Source: Hondaea fermentalgiana (Eukaryota; Sar; Bigyra; Thraustochytrida; Thraustochytriidae). Taken from it: a stretch of 64,000 nt of DNA. Position 1 is the stretch's first letter, and each line of letters starts with the position of its first letter. This document shows, in pieces, positions 19,520-29,706 of the stretch. The DNA lies in the NCBI GenBank assembly GCA_014084085.1, contig NPFB01000012.1, forward strand, positions 723,443 to 787,442, written 5' to 3'. A program made the position numbers and the translations under genes. The notes below the pieces were generated by a model that saw only the letters and a program-made list of their open reading frames with translations, searched no databases and had not been told where the DNA came from.

Positions 19520-22500
19520 ATGGAGGCGGAAGACAGCGCCAACACGTCGGCGCCCCGCGGCGCGACGCTGTCGCGATTAGCGATCCGTGGGGTTCGCAGC
19601 TTTGGCCCCGACGAGGAGCAGGTGATCCGCTTCGACAAGCCGCTGACGGTGATCTCGGGGCAGAATGGCGCCGGCAAGACGACGGTCTTGGAGTGCCTCA
19701 AGTATGCCACGACGGGCCAGCTTCCTCCTGGCGCGAACAATGGACAGGGATTCGTGCACGACCCGAAAATGGCGGGCGTCACCGAGGTCAAGGCCGAGGT
19801 CAAGCTCGTGGTGCAGACGCGAGCATCCGAACGGCGTGCGTACTTTGTCTCGCGCAAAATGAAACTCACGCAACGGCGTACCAAGCTTGAGTTCAAGCAG
19901 CTCGAAGGGTTGCTAAAGATGAAGGATCGTCGCACCGGACAAGAGGAGACCATGTCGGGCAAGTGCTCCGATCTGGATCGCATGGTCCCGCTCTTCATGG
20001 GCGTCAGCTCGGCAATCCTACAGTCGGTCATCTTTTGCCACCAAGAGGACTCTTCATGGCCGCTTCAGGAAAGCTCCGTGCTCAAGAAAAAGTTTGACGA
20101 CATCTTTGACAGCACACGGTACAGCAAAGCACTCGACGAGGTGAAAAAGCAAAAGAAGCGCCTCAATGACGTTTTCCGGGATGCAAAGGAACGCAAAAGC
20201 GTCCTCGAATCGCAGCGAAAACATGCGAGAGACTTTACCGACGATCGCAACGAGCTTCTGGAAAGTATCTCCACCTTGCAGTCTTCGCTGGCAACAACCA
20301 AGGAGGAGCTCAATGCAGTCGAGGAGAAAATTGTCGACGTGCAGCGCAAGCTCGAGGAAACAGACACCATCCGCAAGCGCCTTGCCCAAACAAAGATCAC
20401 CTACGACGTCAAGCGCGAGGCGCTTCGCGAACTCCGAGACAAAATTGGCAGCGACGTGCTCAGCGGCAATGCCGCCAAGTCGACCAGCGAGATCGAGACG
20501 CAACGAGAACAAGTTCGCGCCGAGCTCGAATCCTATGAGAAGCGACTCGCGGCTATCAAAGTGGACGCAGAAGCTGCAGCGCGCAAGCGTGAACGGGCAG
20601 ACGCGGCCGTCGTCTCGGCGGAGCGCGAGGAAGCAGTTTTGAAGGAGAAGCTGCGCAACTATGCCGCAAGTGAGTCGAAACTTCTCAGCGAGCTGCATGT
20701 CGTGGTGGTCAAAGACGGCGCGCTCGAGCTTGCCGATCGTCTCAAGGCCGCCTTGGACGCACCCCCTGTGAATTTGGCCTCTTCCGCGCCAGACGTTGCC
20801 GTCGCGCGTCGCGCGCTGGTTGCCGAGGCTCTTCAACACGTGCGCGAGCGTGCTCGAGATGCTGGGTCGACTCTTGAAGCGCGCACAAACGAAGTCGACG
20901 CGCAGCGTGACGAGGCGCGCGCCAAACTCGCCGAGGTGCGCTCTCAGGTCTCCAGTGTTGAGGCGACGATTCGTGAGCTCCGTAGCGAGGAGGCCAGTAA
21001 GCTGGACCAAATGCACGAGATTCAAGATGAGCTTTCGAAAATGGATGGCAACTTTTCTGCCATCGGATCCCGTGTTGCGCAGCTCGATCAAAATATCGCT
21101 CAACAGGCTGAATCTCTCAAGCAACTGGAGGCGAGCGTGGGAAAAGATGACCCGAAACCCGCCTTGCGTGAGGCAGACGCTGATATTGTCACGTTGAGCA
21201 ACGACCTGCGCGATGTGAGCGACAAAATCGAGCAGCTCGAGGCGCAGCACGATCAGGTGCAAGACTATCGAAGGCTCGTGGCCTCAGCTCGCGACGAGCA
21301 GAATCGACACCCTGGACTTCTCGACGACATTAAGCGTCGTATGCACGAAATCCATCTTTACGAGGAGGAGCTCGCAGACGATGCTTCGGCGCGCCTTAGT
21401 TCGCTCGAACAGAGCGTGCAATTGGTTTCGAGCGACCATCACGAAGTCATTGCCAGCGCTCTCGAGACCACGCGCGAGGGCGCCGAGGGCGTTGCAGCTG
21501 ACCTGGGAGCCTTTGCCACTCAGGCGGAGACTGCGCTGGCCACCGCGGAAGCCGCGTTGAAGGAGGAAGGCTTGAAGATTGCCAAAATTGAGCAAGAAAA
21601 GACGGCCGCCGAATCAAGTCTTGCATCTGCGCACAAGGAGCTGGCCACACTTGCTCCGCCGCGACTTTCTGAGGCCGTACAAGCGCGGCTCGATGACGGT
21701 GAGTCCGAAGACGCCATCCGCAAGATCCTCGAAAAGCGAGTTGAAAAGGTCCAGGGTGACTACTATGACTTTGTGGCGGCCGCAGACTACCTCAACACTG
21801 TGCTCGAAAAGCTATCGCGACAGCCTGTCAACGCCGAGCACGCGTGCCCAGCCTGTATGCGGCCCATTGGGGATACCTGGAGCGAAGAAATCACGGAGCG
21901 CAACAAAAAGGCGCTCCAGACCTCGCTCCCTAGCCTTGTTCTGGCAGATGGCGGTTGCGAAGGCCATGCGACGCGTCTGGTCTCGTGGCGCTCGCAAAAG
22001 CACGCCGAGCGTTGCATCGAGTATCCACCAAACAAGGAGCTTCGTGGCTACGATCTTTTCCGCTGCATGCTCATTCTGCAGCGCGAGCTGTCGTTGGATG
22101 AGGGTGATGGCTCGCGCAAAGCGCGTCTCCTGGAAGCCAAACAAACCGCGGAGCAAGAACAAAAGGATTTTGAAAAGGCGATCCCTGTATTGCAAATGCG
22201 CGCGCGGGTCAAGGCGCAGATGACCGACAACGAAAAGACGCTTCGCGATGCCACGGAAGCCTTAAGTGCAAGTCGGTCACAGCAAGCGAAACTTGAAGCC
22301 AAAGTTCAGACACTGCGCAGTGGCAAGCTGGAACCTGCAACGACGGCACGTGACGTTGTGCAAAGTCTCTTGGACTCGTGCCTTGCCGCCGCGCGGCATG
22401 CCACCAAGGCAGGTGATCTTGGCCTTTCCACTGCGGTCCTTGAACAAGCGGTACAAACCGTTGCGGGAGAAAGTCCATTGCAGGCCGCTCGGCTTGCGCG

Positions 22501-23968
22501 TGAGGACGTGGAAAACAAGATCGCCAAGAAACGCGCTGAGAAGGAACGACTGCAAGAGGAGTGGCAGCGCAAACAAGCCCGACTTCAGCGAGCGCAGACG
22601 CAGCTCTCGGACCTGCGAAATCGTCGCATTGAGATGCGCGAGCAGTCGCAGCGCTTTGAGGAACTATCGAAGCGCAAGAACCTTGTCGTAGACGAGCGGC
22701 AAAAGGTGGTGGAGCGAATTGCTCGCGAAACCAAGATCAAATCCGTCAAGGCTGAGGAAGTGCAAAGACAGGAAGCCGCTTTGGCCGCCTTTGAGGCTCA
22801 ACGCAAGGATGAGCTTGGACGCTTGCATAAGGCAAGTTCCGGGCTTACCAACGCCGTGGCGAACGCAAATGGCCTCGTCGCCCAGCTTGACCCGGAAAAG
22901 CTTGCTGAGACGGACACGGCGGCCCGCGCCAATCTGGAAACCCTTCGCAATGCACAGCAAGCGGCTGAGGCAGCGCGCGAGGACGTGCGCGTCAAGGAAA
23001 CCGAGACGGAAGCGGTCAAGCGCGACATTTCCGAGCTGGAAAAGGCCGAGAGCCAACTTGACGACATTGTCCGTTTCTACCGAGACCAGGCCGAACTTGC
23101 CGAAAACAAGACTGTACGCGCGGGCTTGCTCGCGGAGCTGCAGGAGAAGATTGACGGTCATGACACCCTCGAGGTTGAAAAGGATAACTTGGACGAAGAT
23201 CGCCGCAAACTCGAGCGGGAAGAAGCCAGTATGGCCGCCCGTGCCAACGAGCTCGAGCGTCAGTGCGCGGCCATCGAAGAACGACTGCAGAGCGAGGAGC
23301 TTCGAAATATCGAAGAACGATATCGCGCGGCCTACATCGAGGCCCGAACAACGAAAATGGCCGCAGACGATCTCGACAAGTACTACAAGGCACTGGACAC
23401 GGCCCTCATGCGCTTTCACTCGATGAAAATTGAGGAGATCAACCGGCGGATCGCAGAGCTCTGGGGCGTCATGTACCGTGGAGGTGACATTGACCGCATT
23501 GAGATTCGATCCGAGGGAAAGACGACGGCAAATCGTCGCTCGTACAATTATCGCGTTGTCATGACCAAGGGAGACACGCAGCTCGATATGCGCGGGCGCT
23601 GCTCCGCAGGCCAGCGCGTGATGGCCGCGCTCGTGATTCGCATGGCGCTTGCCGAGACGTTCAGCATCAATTGTGGCATCCTGAGCGTTGACGAGCCAAC
23701 CGTCAACCTCGATGAGCCGAACAAGATCGGTCTCGCGAACGCGCTTGCCCAAGTTCTCAAGCTGCACAAGGAATCGCGCTTTTTTCAGCTTATCCTCATC
23801 ACGCATGATCAAGACTTTGTCGATCGCATTGCGCAGCATGTCCACAATCTCGACATGGAGGCGAATTACTACAACGTCACCCGCCACATTAACGTGAACA
23901 CGAACAAGTACGTGTCGCGAATCGCTCCACTTTACGCAGACGACGATCATCGCAGCGTAGCGAGCTAA
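19520..23968 (+). CDS. RAD50: DNA double-strand break repair ATPase RAD50
   Basis: 1,482 aa, a little longer than the usual ~1,310. The N-terminal ATPase lobe has LSRLAIRGVRSFG, Walker A GQNGAGKTT at residues 47-55 and the Q-loop in SVIFCHQEDSSWPL. Two long coiled coils flank the zinc hook C-P-A-C at 776-779, which joins two RAD50 molecules. The C-terminal lobe has the ABC signature RGRCSAGQRVMAALVIRMAL, Walker B CGILSVDEPT, and the D-loop/switch His in LILITHDQDFV. With Mre11 and Nbs1/Xrs2 it senses and tethers DNA ends in the nucleus. The signature and hook are intact, so it should be functional. The extra length is in the coils. The start is the first ATG after a GC-rich leader and fits the family. 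Confidence 0.97.
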   Translation: MEAEDSANTSAPRGATLSRLAIRGVRSFGPDEEQVIRFDKPLTVISGQNGAGKTTVLECLKYATTGQLPPGANNGQGFVHDPKMAGVTEVKAEVKLVVQTRASERRAYFVSRKMKLTQRRTKLEFKQLEGLLKMKDRRTGQEETMSGKCSDLDRMVPLFMGVSSAILQSVIFCHQEDSSWPLQESSVLKKKFDDIFDSTRYSKALDEVKKQKKRLNDVFRDAKERKSVLESQRKHARDFTDDRNELLESISTLQSSLATTKEELNAVEEKIVDVQRKLEETDTIRKRLAQTKITYDVKREALRELRDKIGSDVLSGNAAKSTSEIETQREQVRAELESYEKRLAAIKVDAEAAARKRERADAAVVSAEREEAVLKEKLRNYAASESKLLSELHVVVVKDGALELADRLKAALDAPPVNLASSAPDVAVARRALVAEALQHVRERARDAGSTLEARTNEVDAQRDEARAKLAEVRSQVSSVEATIRELRSEEASKLDQMHEIQDELSKMDGNFSAIGSRVAQLDQNIAQQAESLKQLEASVGKDDPKPALREADADIVTLSNDLRDVSDKIEQLEAQHDQVQDYRRLVASARDEQNRHPGLLDDIKRRMHEIHLYEEELADDASARLSSLEQSVQLVSSDHHEVIASALETTREGAEGVAADLGAFATQAETALATAEAALKEEGLKIAKIEQEKTAAESSLASAHKELATLAPPRLSEAVQARLDDGESEDAIRKILEKRVEKVQGDYYDFVAAADYLNTVLEKLSRQPVNAEHACPACMRPIGDTWSEEITERNKKALQTSLPSLVLADGGCEGHATRLVSWRSQKHAERCIEYPPNKELRGYDLFRCMLILQRELSLDEGDGSRKARLLEAKQTAEQEQKDFEKAIPVLQMRARVKAQMTDNEKTLRDATEALSASRSQQAKLEAKVQTLRSGKLEPATTARDVVQSLLDSCLAAARHATKAGDLGLSTAVLEQAVQTVAGESPLQAARLAREDVENKIAKKRAEKERLQEEWQRKQARLQRAQTQLSDLRNRRIEMREQSQRFEELSKRKNLVVDERQKVVERIARETKIKSVKAEEVQRQEAALAAFEAQRKDELGRLHKASSGLTNAVANANGLVAQLDPEKLAETDTAARANLETLRNAQQAAEAAREDVRVKETETEAVKRDISELEKAESQLDDIVRFYRDQAELAENKTVRAGLLAELQEKIDGHDTLEVEKDNLDEDRRKLEREEASMAARANELERQCAAIEERLQSEELRNIEERYRAAYIEARTTKMAADDLDKYYKALDTALMRFHSMKIEEINRRIAELWGVMYRGGDIDRIEIRSEGKTTANRRSYNYRVVMTKGDTQLDMRGRCSAGQRVMAALVIRMALAETFSINCGILSVDEPTVNLDEPNKIGLANALAQVLKLHKESRFFQLILITHDQDFVDRIAQHVHNLDMEANYYNVTRHINVNTNKYVSRIAPLYADDDHRSVAS

Positions 23969-24144
23969 GCTATGCTTTAACAAATGTTTTGGTGCGTGAA
24001 TTGCCAGGCAGCTCGCACGAGCTGCTGTCATGGTTGATGAACTGAAAAGGGATGTCGTTCGTTGTTAGTTAGCTGAAAGAAAAATGGAACACAAGGGATG
24101 CACCATGCAGCGTGTGCTTGATTGCGGGTGATGGAGATGCTACG

Positions 24145-25089
24145 CTACACGTTTGGCAGCACGCATGGCCCTTGAAACCCTTGCGCCGTAAGCCCGCCGT
24201 CGGTGGCGATGGTCTGGCCAGTGATGTAGCGCGCTGCAGGAAGGCATAAGAACACCACTGCTGAGGCAGGTTCTTCAGGCTCGGCGAGACGGCCCAAAGG
24301 GGTCCATGACTCGGCCTTTTCGACCTGGCTGCGGTCTTTTGCCACTGCCTCGCGAAGAAGCGGCGTGTAGGTCATCCAAGGACATACGCAGTTGACACGA
24401 ACGCCTTTGCCACCCCACTCGCACGCAAGAGCACGAGTAAATTGGATCACTGCGCCCTTGGTCATGGCATACACACAGCCTGTACCGGACGATTGCAGGC
24501 CCGCAACGCTTGCTACATTGACGATGCTTGCTTTGCTCGCCCAAAGGGTCTCGGTAAGAGCCCTGGTCAGTTCAAATGTGCATGTGACATTGAGATCCAG
24601 CATCCGCGTGTATTCGTCTTCAGAGCATTCGTGCACGGGCTTGCGGATATTTGTGCCAACATTGTTCACGAGAACGTGCAGTTTGCCTTCGAGTTGACTG
24701 GCGACGGCATCCAGCACGATCGAGCGCCCGTCCTTGGTGCTCAAGTCTGCAGAGATCCCAATGGCGCGGCCGGCCCCAAACTTGTCGTCGAGTTCCTTCA
24801 CCGCTTTGTCGACCTCTTGCTTGTTCCTTGCCGCCACAATCACCTTTTCCGCGCCAAGTGCGAGCAGCTGTTCCACGCACGCGAGCCCAATTCCTTGCGA
24901 GGATCCCTGTGCAGATCGTCAGGGTCAGTCGGTCGTCGAGGTCGCGAGGTGTGAGCGTCGCCCGCCATCTGCGTGCGTCCCGGCCATCTGTCTGTCCCAG
25001 GTATCCAACCTACCATCTCACGACGAACTCACCGTGACCAGTGCGCGCGACCCGGCCGGCAGCCGCCACAGGGCCTCCAGGGCCTCCAT
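24145..25089 (-). CDS. Tropinone-reductase-like short-chain dehydrogenase (two exons)
   Basis: Exons 25089-25033 and 24906-24145 (272 aa), with a 126-nt phase-0 intron (GTGAGT...GCACAG). Splicing joins VT to GSSQGIG and restores the Rossmann motif TGSSQGIG at residues 19-26, which neither exon has alone. Other SDR landmarks: NNVG at 100-103, and the catalytic Ser152, Tyr165 and Lys169 (YAMTK). The block [15 protein letters not shown] and the ending [15 protein letters not shown] match the plant tropinone-reductase-like branch. It should reduce a carbonyl or oxidise an alcohol with NADP(H); the substrate is unknown. There is no targeting signal. Its first exon is divergent from the ERGIC3-like gene, 250 bp away. 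Confidence 0.9.
24907..25032 (-). other. Spliceosomal intron of the SDR gene
   Basis: 126 nt on the minus strand, donor GTGAGT, CTGAC-like branch sites about 20-30 nt before the CACAG acceptor. It sits inside the codons for the TGxxxGIG cofactor loop. Confidence 0.85.
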
Positions 25090-25339
25090 GCTCTCGCCGC
25101 GACGCGTCCCAGGCGCTCCGCGAGGCTTCGATGCGGGTTTGGGAGCGGCTATCGATCGCAGACGAGCCGCCATAAAGTGCCTCGTTGAACGTCGTTGAGA
25201 AGACAGACAGAACGTCGCGGCAGACCTGGAAAGAGAGACGCCGCCGCCGCTCGCCGCGGCCTTGCGCGCTCGCGACGAGCGACCCGCCGACCGAGGAGCG
25301 GCTGCAGAGGCGGCTCGTGTCGGCCGGCCAAGAGCGGCC

Positions 25340-26680
25340 ATGAAGAGCACGGGGTTGTCTCTGCGGCGAGGGCCCAGCGTCAAGGCCGCAGGGAGCGGCA
25401 AGGGCCTTTTGGACGCCGACCTGGGCGCGACGCGACGGAAACTTGCGCGGTTCGACCTCCTGCCCAAGGTGGAGCATGACGTCGAGGTGCGCACATCGTC
25501 AGGAGGCATCGTCTCAATGGTAACGGCGGCGCTCGTCTTGGTGCTTGTAATGGGAGAGCTACGCACGTACATCTCTGCGGGGTTTACGGAAAAGATCGAG
25601 GTGGACACAACGCTTCGGGAAAAGCTTCAAATCAATGTCAACCTCACATTCCACGCCCTGGCTTGCTCACAGGTCGAGTTGATCGCCATGGACACGACGG
25701 GAGAGCACCACGTAGACATGGACGCTTCTGTCGAGAAGATTGCCGTTTCACACGGCTCGCAAAAGGAGAAGAATGCTGCGAAGGCCGCATGTAATGATTG
25801 CTTCGGAGCCGGTGACCCGGGAAGGTGCTGCAACACGTGCACGGAGCTCCTTGAAGCCTATATAGAGATGAACTGGGATGTAGAAGATATCCTAAGCAAG
25901 GCACCTCAGTGCGAGCACGAGCGAGAGCAGGGATTAGAACCCTTGGATATTTTAGATTCTGCACGCGCGCCCGACCATGGTTGCAATGTTGCTGCAGTCC
26001 TACAGGTGAACAAGGTTGGCGGTAATTTCCATGTGGCATTGGGTCACGGCAAAAGTGTTCAAGGCCGGCTGCTCCATCAATTCTCTCCCGCGCAGCTTCC
26101 CTTCTTCAATACCTCGCACACAATTCATGAGCTCTGGTTTGGTAGCACCAAGCTACCCCACGCGCCGCAACCTCCGCTGGAAAGTCGATCTCAAATCATC
26201 GATCCACACATGGCTCAAACAGGAGCCTTTCAGTACTTTATCGAAATTGTTCCCACGGAGCATCATAGCAAACGGTTCTATCAGTATACGAGTACGGAGC
26301 AGTTTACTCTCATTGGCGAGAGCGTGGAAAAGATTGAGGAGCGCCGAAAAGAGGCCGAGAAAGAAGAGAAAGAAGCCCGGGCTCGAGAAGAAGCTGCTGG
26401 TCCTGATGCAGTCGACGACGACGGCACGCCGCTCGTGTCAATCTCGGAGAAACGTCGTCATGCGCGAACAGGTCACGGTCACGCGCAGCCTGCGGCGATC
26501 TCGCAGCTCCCCGGGGTGTTTTTCGTGTACGATGTGTCTCCGTTCACGATTGTCCGCGTTGACCGAATCATGTCCATGACGCAGCTCCTCGTTGACCTGC
26601 TGGCTATTGTTGGGGGGACGGTGGCCTTTTCCAAGTTTCTCGACGGCTCGCTGGCCAAGGTTCTCTGCAAGGGCATATGA
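25340..26680 (+). CDS. ERGIC3/Erv46-like ER-Golgi cargo receptor
   Basis: 446 aa from the ATG at 25340. LARFDLLPKVEHDVEVRTSSGGIVS is the conserved cytosolic N-terminus, followed by a first TM segment (VTAALVLVLVMGELRTYI). The lumenal domain starts EKIEVDTTLREKLQINVNLTFHALAC and carries the Cys-rich part (ACNDCFGAGDPGRCCNTC). HSLSFG-like family motifs appear as HTIHELWFGS, and FQYFIEIVPT is typical. The second TM segment is near the C-terminus (LLVDLLAIVGGTVAFSKFLD). Erv46/ERGIC3 with Erv41 retrieves ER proteins and cycles in COPI/COPII vesicles. An odd point is an acidic/basic insertion (EERRKEAEKEEKEARAREE) before the last strand, longer than usual. A 12-bp minisatellite lies just after the stop. 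Confidence 0.93.
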   Translation: MKSTGLSLRRGPSVKAAGSGKGLLDADLGATRRKLARFDLLPKVEHDVEVRTSSGGIVSMVTAALVLVLVMGELRTYISAGFTEKIEVDTTLREKLQINVNLTFHALACSQVELIAMDTTGEHHVDMDASVEKIAVSHGSQKEKNAAKAACNDCFGAGDPGRCCNTCTELLEAYIEMNWDVEDILSKAPQCEHEREQGLEPLDILDSARAPDHGCNVAAVLQVNKVGGNFHVALGHGKSVQGRLLHQFSPAQLPFFNTSHTIHELWFGSTKLPHAPQPPLESRSQIIDPHMAQTGAFQYFIEIVPTEHHSKRFYQYTSTEQFTLIGESVEKIEERRKEAEKEEKEARAREEAAGPDAVDDDGTPLVSISEKRRHARTGHGHAQPAAISQLPGVFFVYDVSPFTIVRVDRIMSMTQLLVDLLAIVGGTVAFSKFLDGSLAKVLCKGI

Positions 26681-26699
26681 ATTTGCAAAAGCATCACCG

Positions 26700-26747
26700 C
26701 GCCTTTGCCTGCGCCTTTGCCTGCGCCTTTGCCTGCGCCTGCGCTCT
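26700..26747 (+). repeat. 12-bp minisatellite after the ERGIC3-like stop
   Basis: About three and a half copies of GCCTTTGCCTGC in tandem, followed by a CT-dinucleotide-rich tract to about 26780. It lies in the presumed 3' UTR. Confidence 0.85.
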
Positions 26748-26853
26748 CTCTTTTATTGTCTCTCTCTCTCTGTCTCCTCGCACAAGTGTGCATTCGTGCT
26801 TGTACTCGACATTGAAGCGAGCAGAGGAAGGCAGAGGTGAACAACAACTTCAG

Positions 26854-29706
26854 TTACGTTTCGTCTTCCTCGACGCGCGAGTGAGATACATTATGTAATA
26901 GCTGTGGTCCTTCCACATGTGCTGCAGCGAGTCTGGAGCGATCAATTGCCTCTCGAATCTTTTGACCCTTTCGTGTCTCATTCAGTGTCTCTCTCACAAA
27001 TCGCTGCTGGAATCGAATCCACATGTTGCGCTGCTCCAAAAGATCGCGCAGCTTGTTCGGCGTGGGTGCAGGCGTCAGCTTGCGTAGAAGCTCCCGGAAT
27101 TTGCCTCCATTGCGCAATGCAAAAACGAGAGAATTGCGCGGGATAAAGTACACCTCGACGCACGTGTCAGCAATGACAGTGCACGAGTGCGTATGGACTG
27201 TATTTTGACCATCAACCAAGGCTGCGCGGTCAGCAAGAATGCTGCCAGGTCCAACGGATTGAAAGCTGTACTCTTGGAGTTGGTCCGTAACGCCAGAGGT
27301 GTTGGCAGGCTGCTGCGGCGACACCGCACCCTTGTTCTCATCTTCGTCAGTTTCTCCCGCCTGATTACTCTGAGCGTGCTGGGCGAGGTCGCCCGGCGTA
27401 GGCTCACTTCCATCGTGGCGAAGCAATTTGATGCGACGACAACGTCCAATCGTAACAATGCCAAATTGCAAAGTGTCGTCAATCGGCTGACCCTGGCGGG
27501 AAATCACAGTTCCACTTGAAAATCGAGTCGCTCGCACGCTGTAGGCAAGTTGCGTGAGTTCGTCATCGACGAGCATCGCAAACTCTGGCATGCCTTTCAA
27601 GAAGCGAACAGGTCTCGCAATGCGCTCCATTTCATGTGACATGAACACCTCTCGATAGTCAACTGCCTCGATACGAAGTAGCTCCGTATACTCGACGGCA
27701 ATAGCCGAGGCTTTGCGTTTTCCAAGCGCCACAGTGCGAAGTCCGAGACCACCAAAAGACTCCCCAGCTCTCAGGACAGCCACTTCTGTAAATGAAGCTT
27801 CCTTCTTTTCCTTTCCATGATGCCGTGCGGCATGTTGATGGAGTTCCGCAGCACGCTTCGCGCCAAAGATTCGCGTTTCAAGGTTTGCACGCTTGTTACG
27901 TTCCTTTGCCTGTCCATCGGCAGCTCCCGCGCGCCCGCCTTGAATTCTTTGATCTCTTCGTGATGTTTGCTTCTCCTGATCGTTGCGTTGCTGCTCCCTC
28001 TGCGCTTGATGCGCCCGTTGCGAGCGTGGGCGATTGCTTTTTGAAGTTTTATCCGTACCGCGCGAGAGGGACGGCCTCTGTTCTGCGTTGACGCTTCCGG
28101 TTCGTTGAGTCATCTTTCGAGGTGCATCGCCGAGGGAAACCCTTCGCTGCCTACCTTGAGCCAGTTGACCTGCGCGTCCGGTGGATCTCGGCCTTCCGTC
28201 GTCACTTTCTTCACCACTCCAGAGCGGCTCTTTGTCTCGCACTTGAATCGAGACTTTGCCAGTAAGAATGACGTAAAAGTACCCACCATCGTCATTCTGG
28301 TGGAAAACAGCCTGACCGGCGGGACATACCTCGAGCTCAGCTGACCTTGCGATACGGCGGCGTGCAGGCGTGGGAATGGAAAAGTCGGAAAATGCACGAG
28401 TTCGATGCAACTCATCGGCGATTTGACGCACGGCCTCACGGGAACGTTGCCCTGGACTCACGACAAGATTTCTGCGCAATAGGGGATAGTCCTCGAACCA
28501 TGCTCCGCTGAGTACCGACGTCGTCACGCCTTTGCGCATATGCAGAACGGCGAGTGATGCCTTGGCAATCTGTCGCACTGTGTCCCAGCGCTCCTCAATG
28601 CGTCTCCTTCGCAATTTTTCTTCAGCCTCTTGCCGGTAGTTTCGCATTACCACTGCCATGCGACCCACAAGTCGCAGCTTACGCACGACCCGTCTGCGCG
28701 CTTCTTGCAGGCTTCGATTCTGAGGCAAAGGTCCGTTCCGGCATCCCGAGGACAGGTTGTCTTGCCCGGCATGTGTCGAATTAGCAGTTCGCGCGAGAAG
28801 GGCGTTATCGATGGTGGAGCCCGCCCTTTTCACGGTCAGAGTCAGCGGGCCAAAGTCAAATTTGGAAAGTGCTGCGTTTCCATCTGCCGCATCCTCTTCA
28901 TTCGCACTTGAAGTATCTTCTCCATTACTCCCTGGATTGGCAGCAGTATTGGTGGTGTCGCTTAAGGTGACAAGCGTAGTTTGCTGTTCAGCGAGCTCGT
29001 GCAAAAGCTTGGATCCTCCCGATTTGTGAAGGGCCTCAAGGAGAGTTGATGCGCGTTTCTCAATTGTAAGACGTTGAGTTGTATGTGGCACCTCAGCGAG
29101 CTCTTTCACGGCAGCACGAATGAGCTGTTCAGTACGCTGTCGGGCCATTGGACGCGGTCTCGGTGGTGGAGACTTGGTGCTTTTTTTCTCTCCCGCTTTA
29201 GATGTGGCGACAACATGGGCAACTGTCGCAAGACGCATACGACGTTTTGGCTCTGCCACTGATATTGCGATTGTGCTTGACGCACCTTTCTGATTTGACG
29301 CGGGTGGTGCGACGAAGCGGCGCTGAAGGAGCAAAGGCGTTTGCTTTTTCTTTGGCGACATTTGACTCTGGGCGTTGGGTGGTGCTGGAGCCGAGGGATC
29401 CAAGGGATGCTTTCGTTGTCTCACTGCAACGCCCATATTGGCCTGCGCAGGCGTCCGCGTTACAGATGTCTTGTCTGCGCTCGCTGCGCCAGTCGCTTGC
29501 GATACTTCTCCAAGTAGTGCTTTGGTCGACGCTCCAAGGTTTTGCCGCGCGAGACTAGGCGGCGCAGGTCCCTCATCGTGCCACGAGGTAGTAAAGCTCC
29601 TCTTTCTACGCCGCATCGCGACGGCAGGTTGTCGCCGCTCGTCGAGAAGCGCTGATCCGTCGGTCGGTGTTCGCTCGCTCAAATTTTGCTTTTGGCCACA
29701 CCACAT
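26854..29706 (-). CDS. Protein with two cyclic-nucleotide-binding folds, CNBD2-like
   Basis: 950 aa (a second in-frame Met lies at 29616). Residues 1-250 are basic and disordered. Two cNMP-binding beta-rolls follow. The first (~450-690) has CPAGQAVFHQNDDGGYFYVILTGKVSIQV, then a ~150-residue polar insertion, and resumes VAVLRAGESFGGLGLR...KASAIA. The usual ribose-binding Glu of the phosphate-binding cassette (F-G-E-x-A) is Gly here. The second (~700-875) starts FSSGTVISRQGQ and has no recognisable cassette. The layout (helix pair FLKGMPEF between rolls) resembles sperm/flagellar CNBD2-type proteins. Nucleotide binding is doubtful from these substitutions. A flagellar or signalling role would be an inference from relatives. 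Confidence 0.82.
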   Translation of the reverse strand: MWCGQKQNLSERTPTDGSALLDERRQPAVAMRRRKRSFTTSWHDEGPAPPSLARQNLGASTKALLGEVSQATGAASADKTSVTRTPAQANMGVAVRQRKHPLDPSAPAPPNAQSQMSPKKKQTPLLLQRRFVAPPASNQKGASSTIAISVAEPKRRMRLATVAHVVATSKAGEKKSTKSPPPRPRPMARQRTEQLIRAAVKELAEVPHTTQRLTIEKRASTLLEALHKSGGSKLLHELAEQQTTLVTLSDTTNTAANPGSNGEDTSSANEEDAADGNAALSKFDFGPLTLTVKRAGSTIDNALLARTANSTHAGQDNLSSGCRNGPLPQNRSLQEARRRVVRKLRLVGRMAVVMRNYRQEAEEKLRRRRIEERWDTVRQIAKASLAVLHMRKGVTTSVLSGAWFEDYPLLRRNLVVSPGQRSREAVRQIADELHRTRAFSDFSIPTPARRRIARSAELEVCPAGQAVFHQNDDGGYFYVILTGKVSIQVRDKEPLWSGEESDDGRPRSTGRAGQLAQGRQRRVSLGDAPRKMTQRTGSVNAEQRPSLSRGTDKTSKSNRPRSQRAHQAQREQQRNDQEKQTSRRDQRIQGGRAGAADGQAKERNKRANLETRIFGAKRAAELHQHAARHHGKEKKEASFTEVAVLRAGESFGGLGLRTVALGKRKASAIAVEYTELLRIEAVDYREVFMSHEMERIARPVRFLKGMPEFAMLVDDELTQLAYSVRATRFSSGTVISRQGQPIDDTLQFGIVTIGRCRRIKLLRHDGSEPTPGDLAQHAQSNQAGETDEDENKGAVSPQQPANTSGVTDQLQEYSFQSVGPGSILADRAALVDGQNTVHTHSCTVIADTCVEVYFIPRNSLVFALRNGGKFRELLRKLTPAPTPNKLRDLLEQRNMWIRFQQRFVRETLNETRKGQKIREAIDRSRLAAAHVEGPQLLHNVSHSRVEEDET

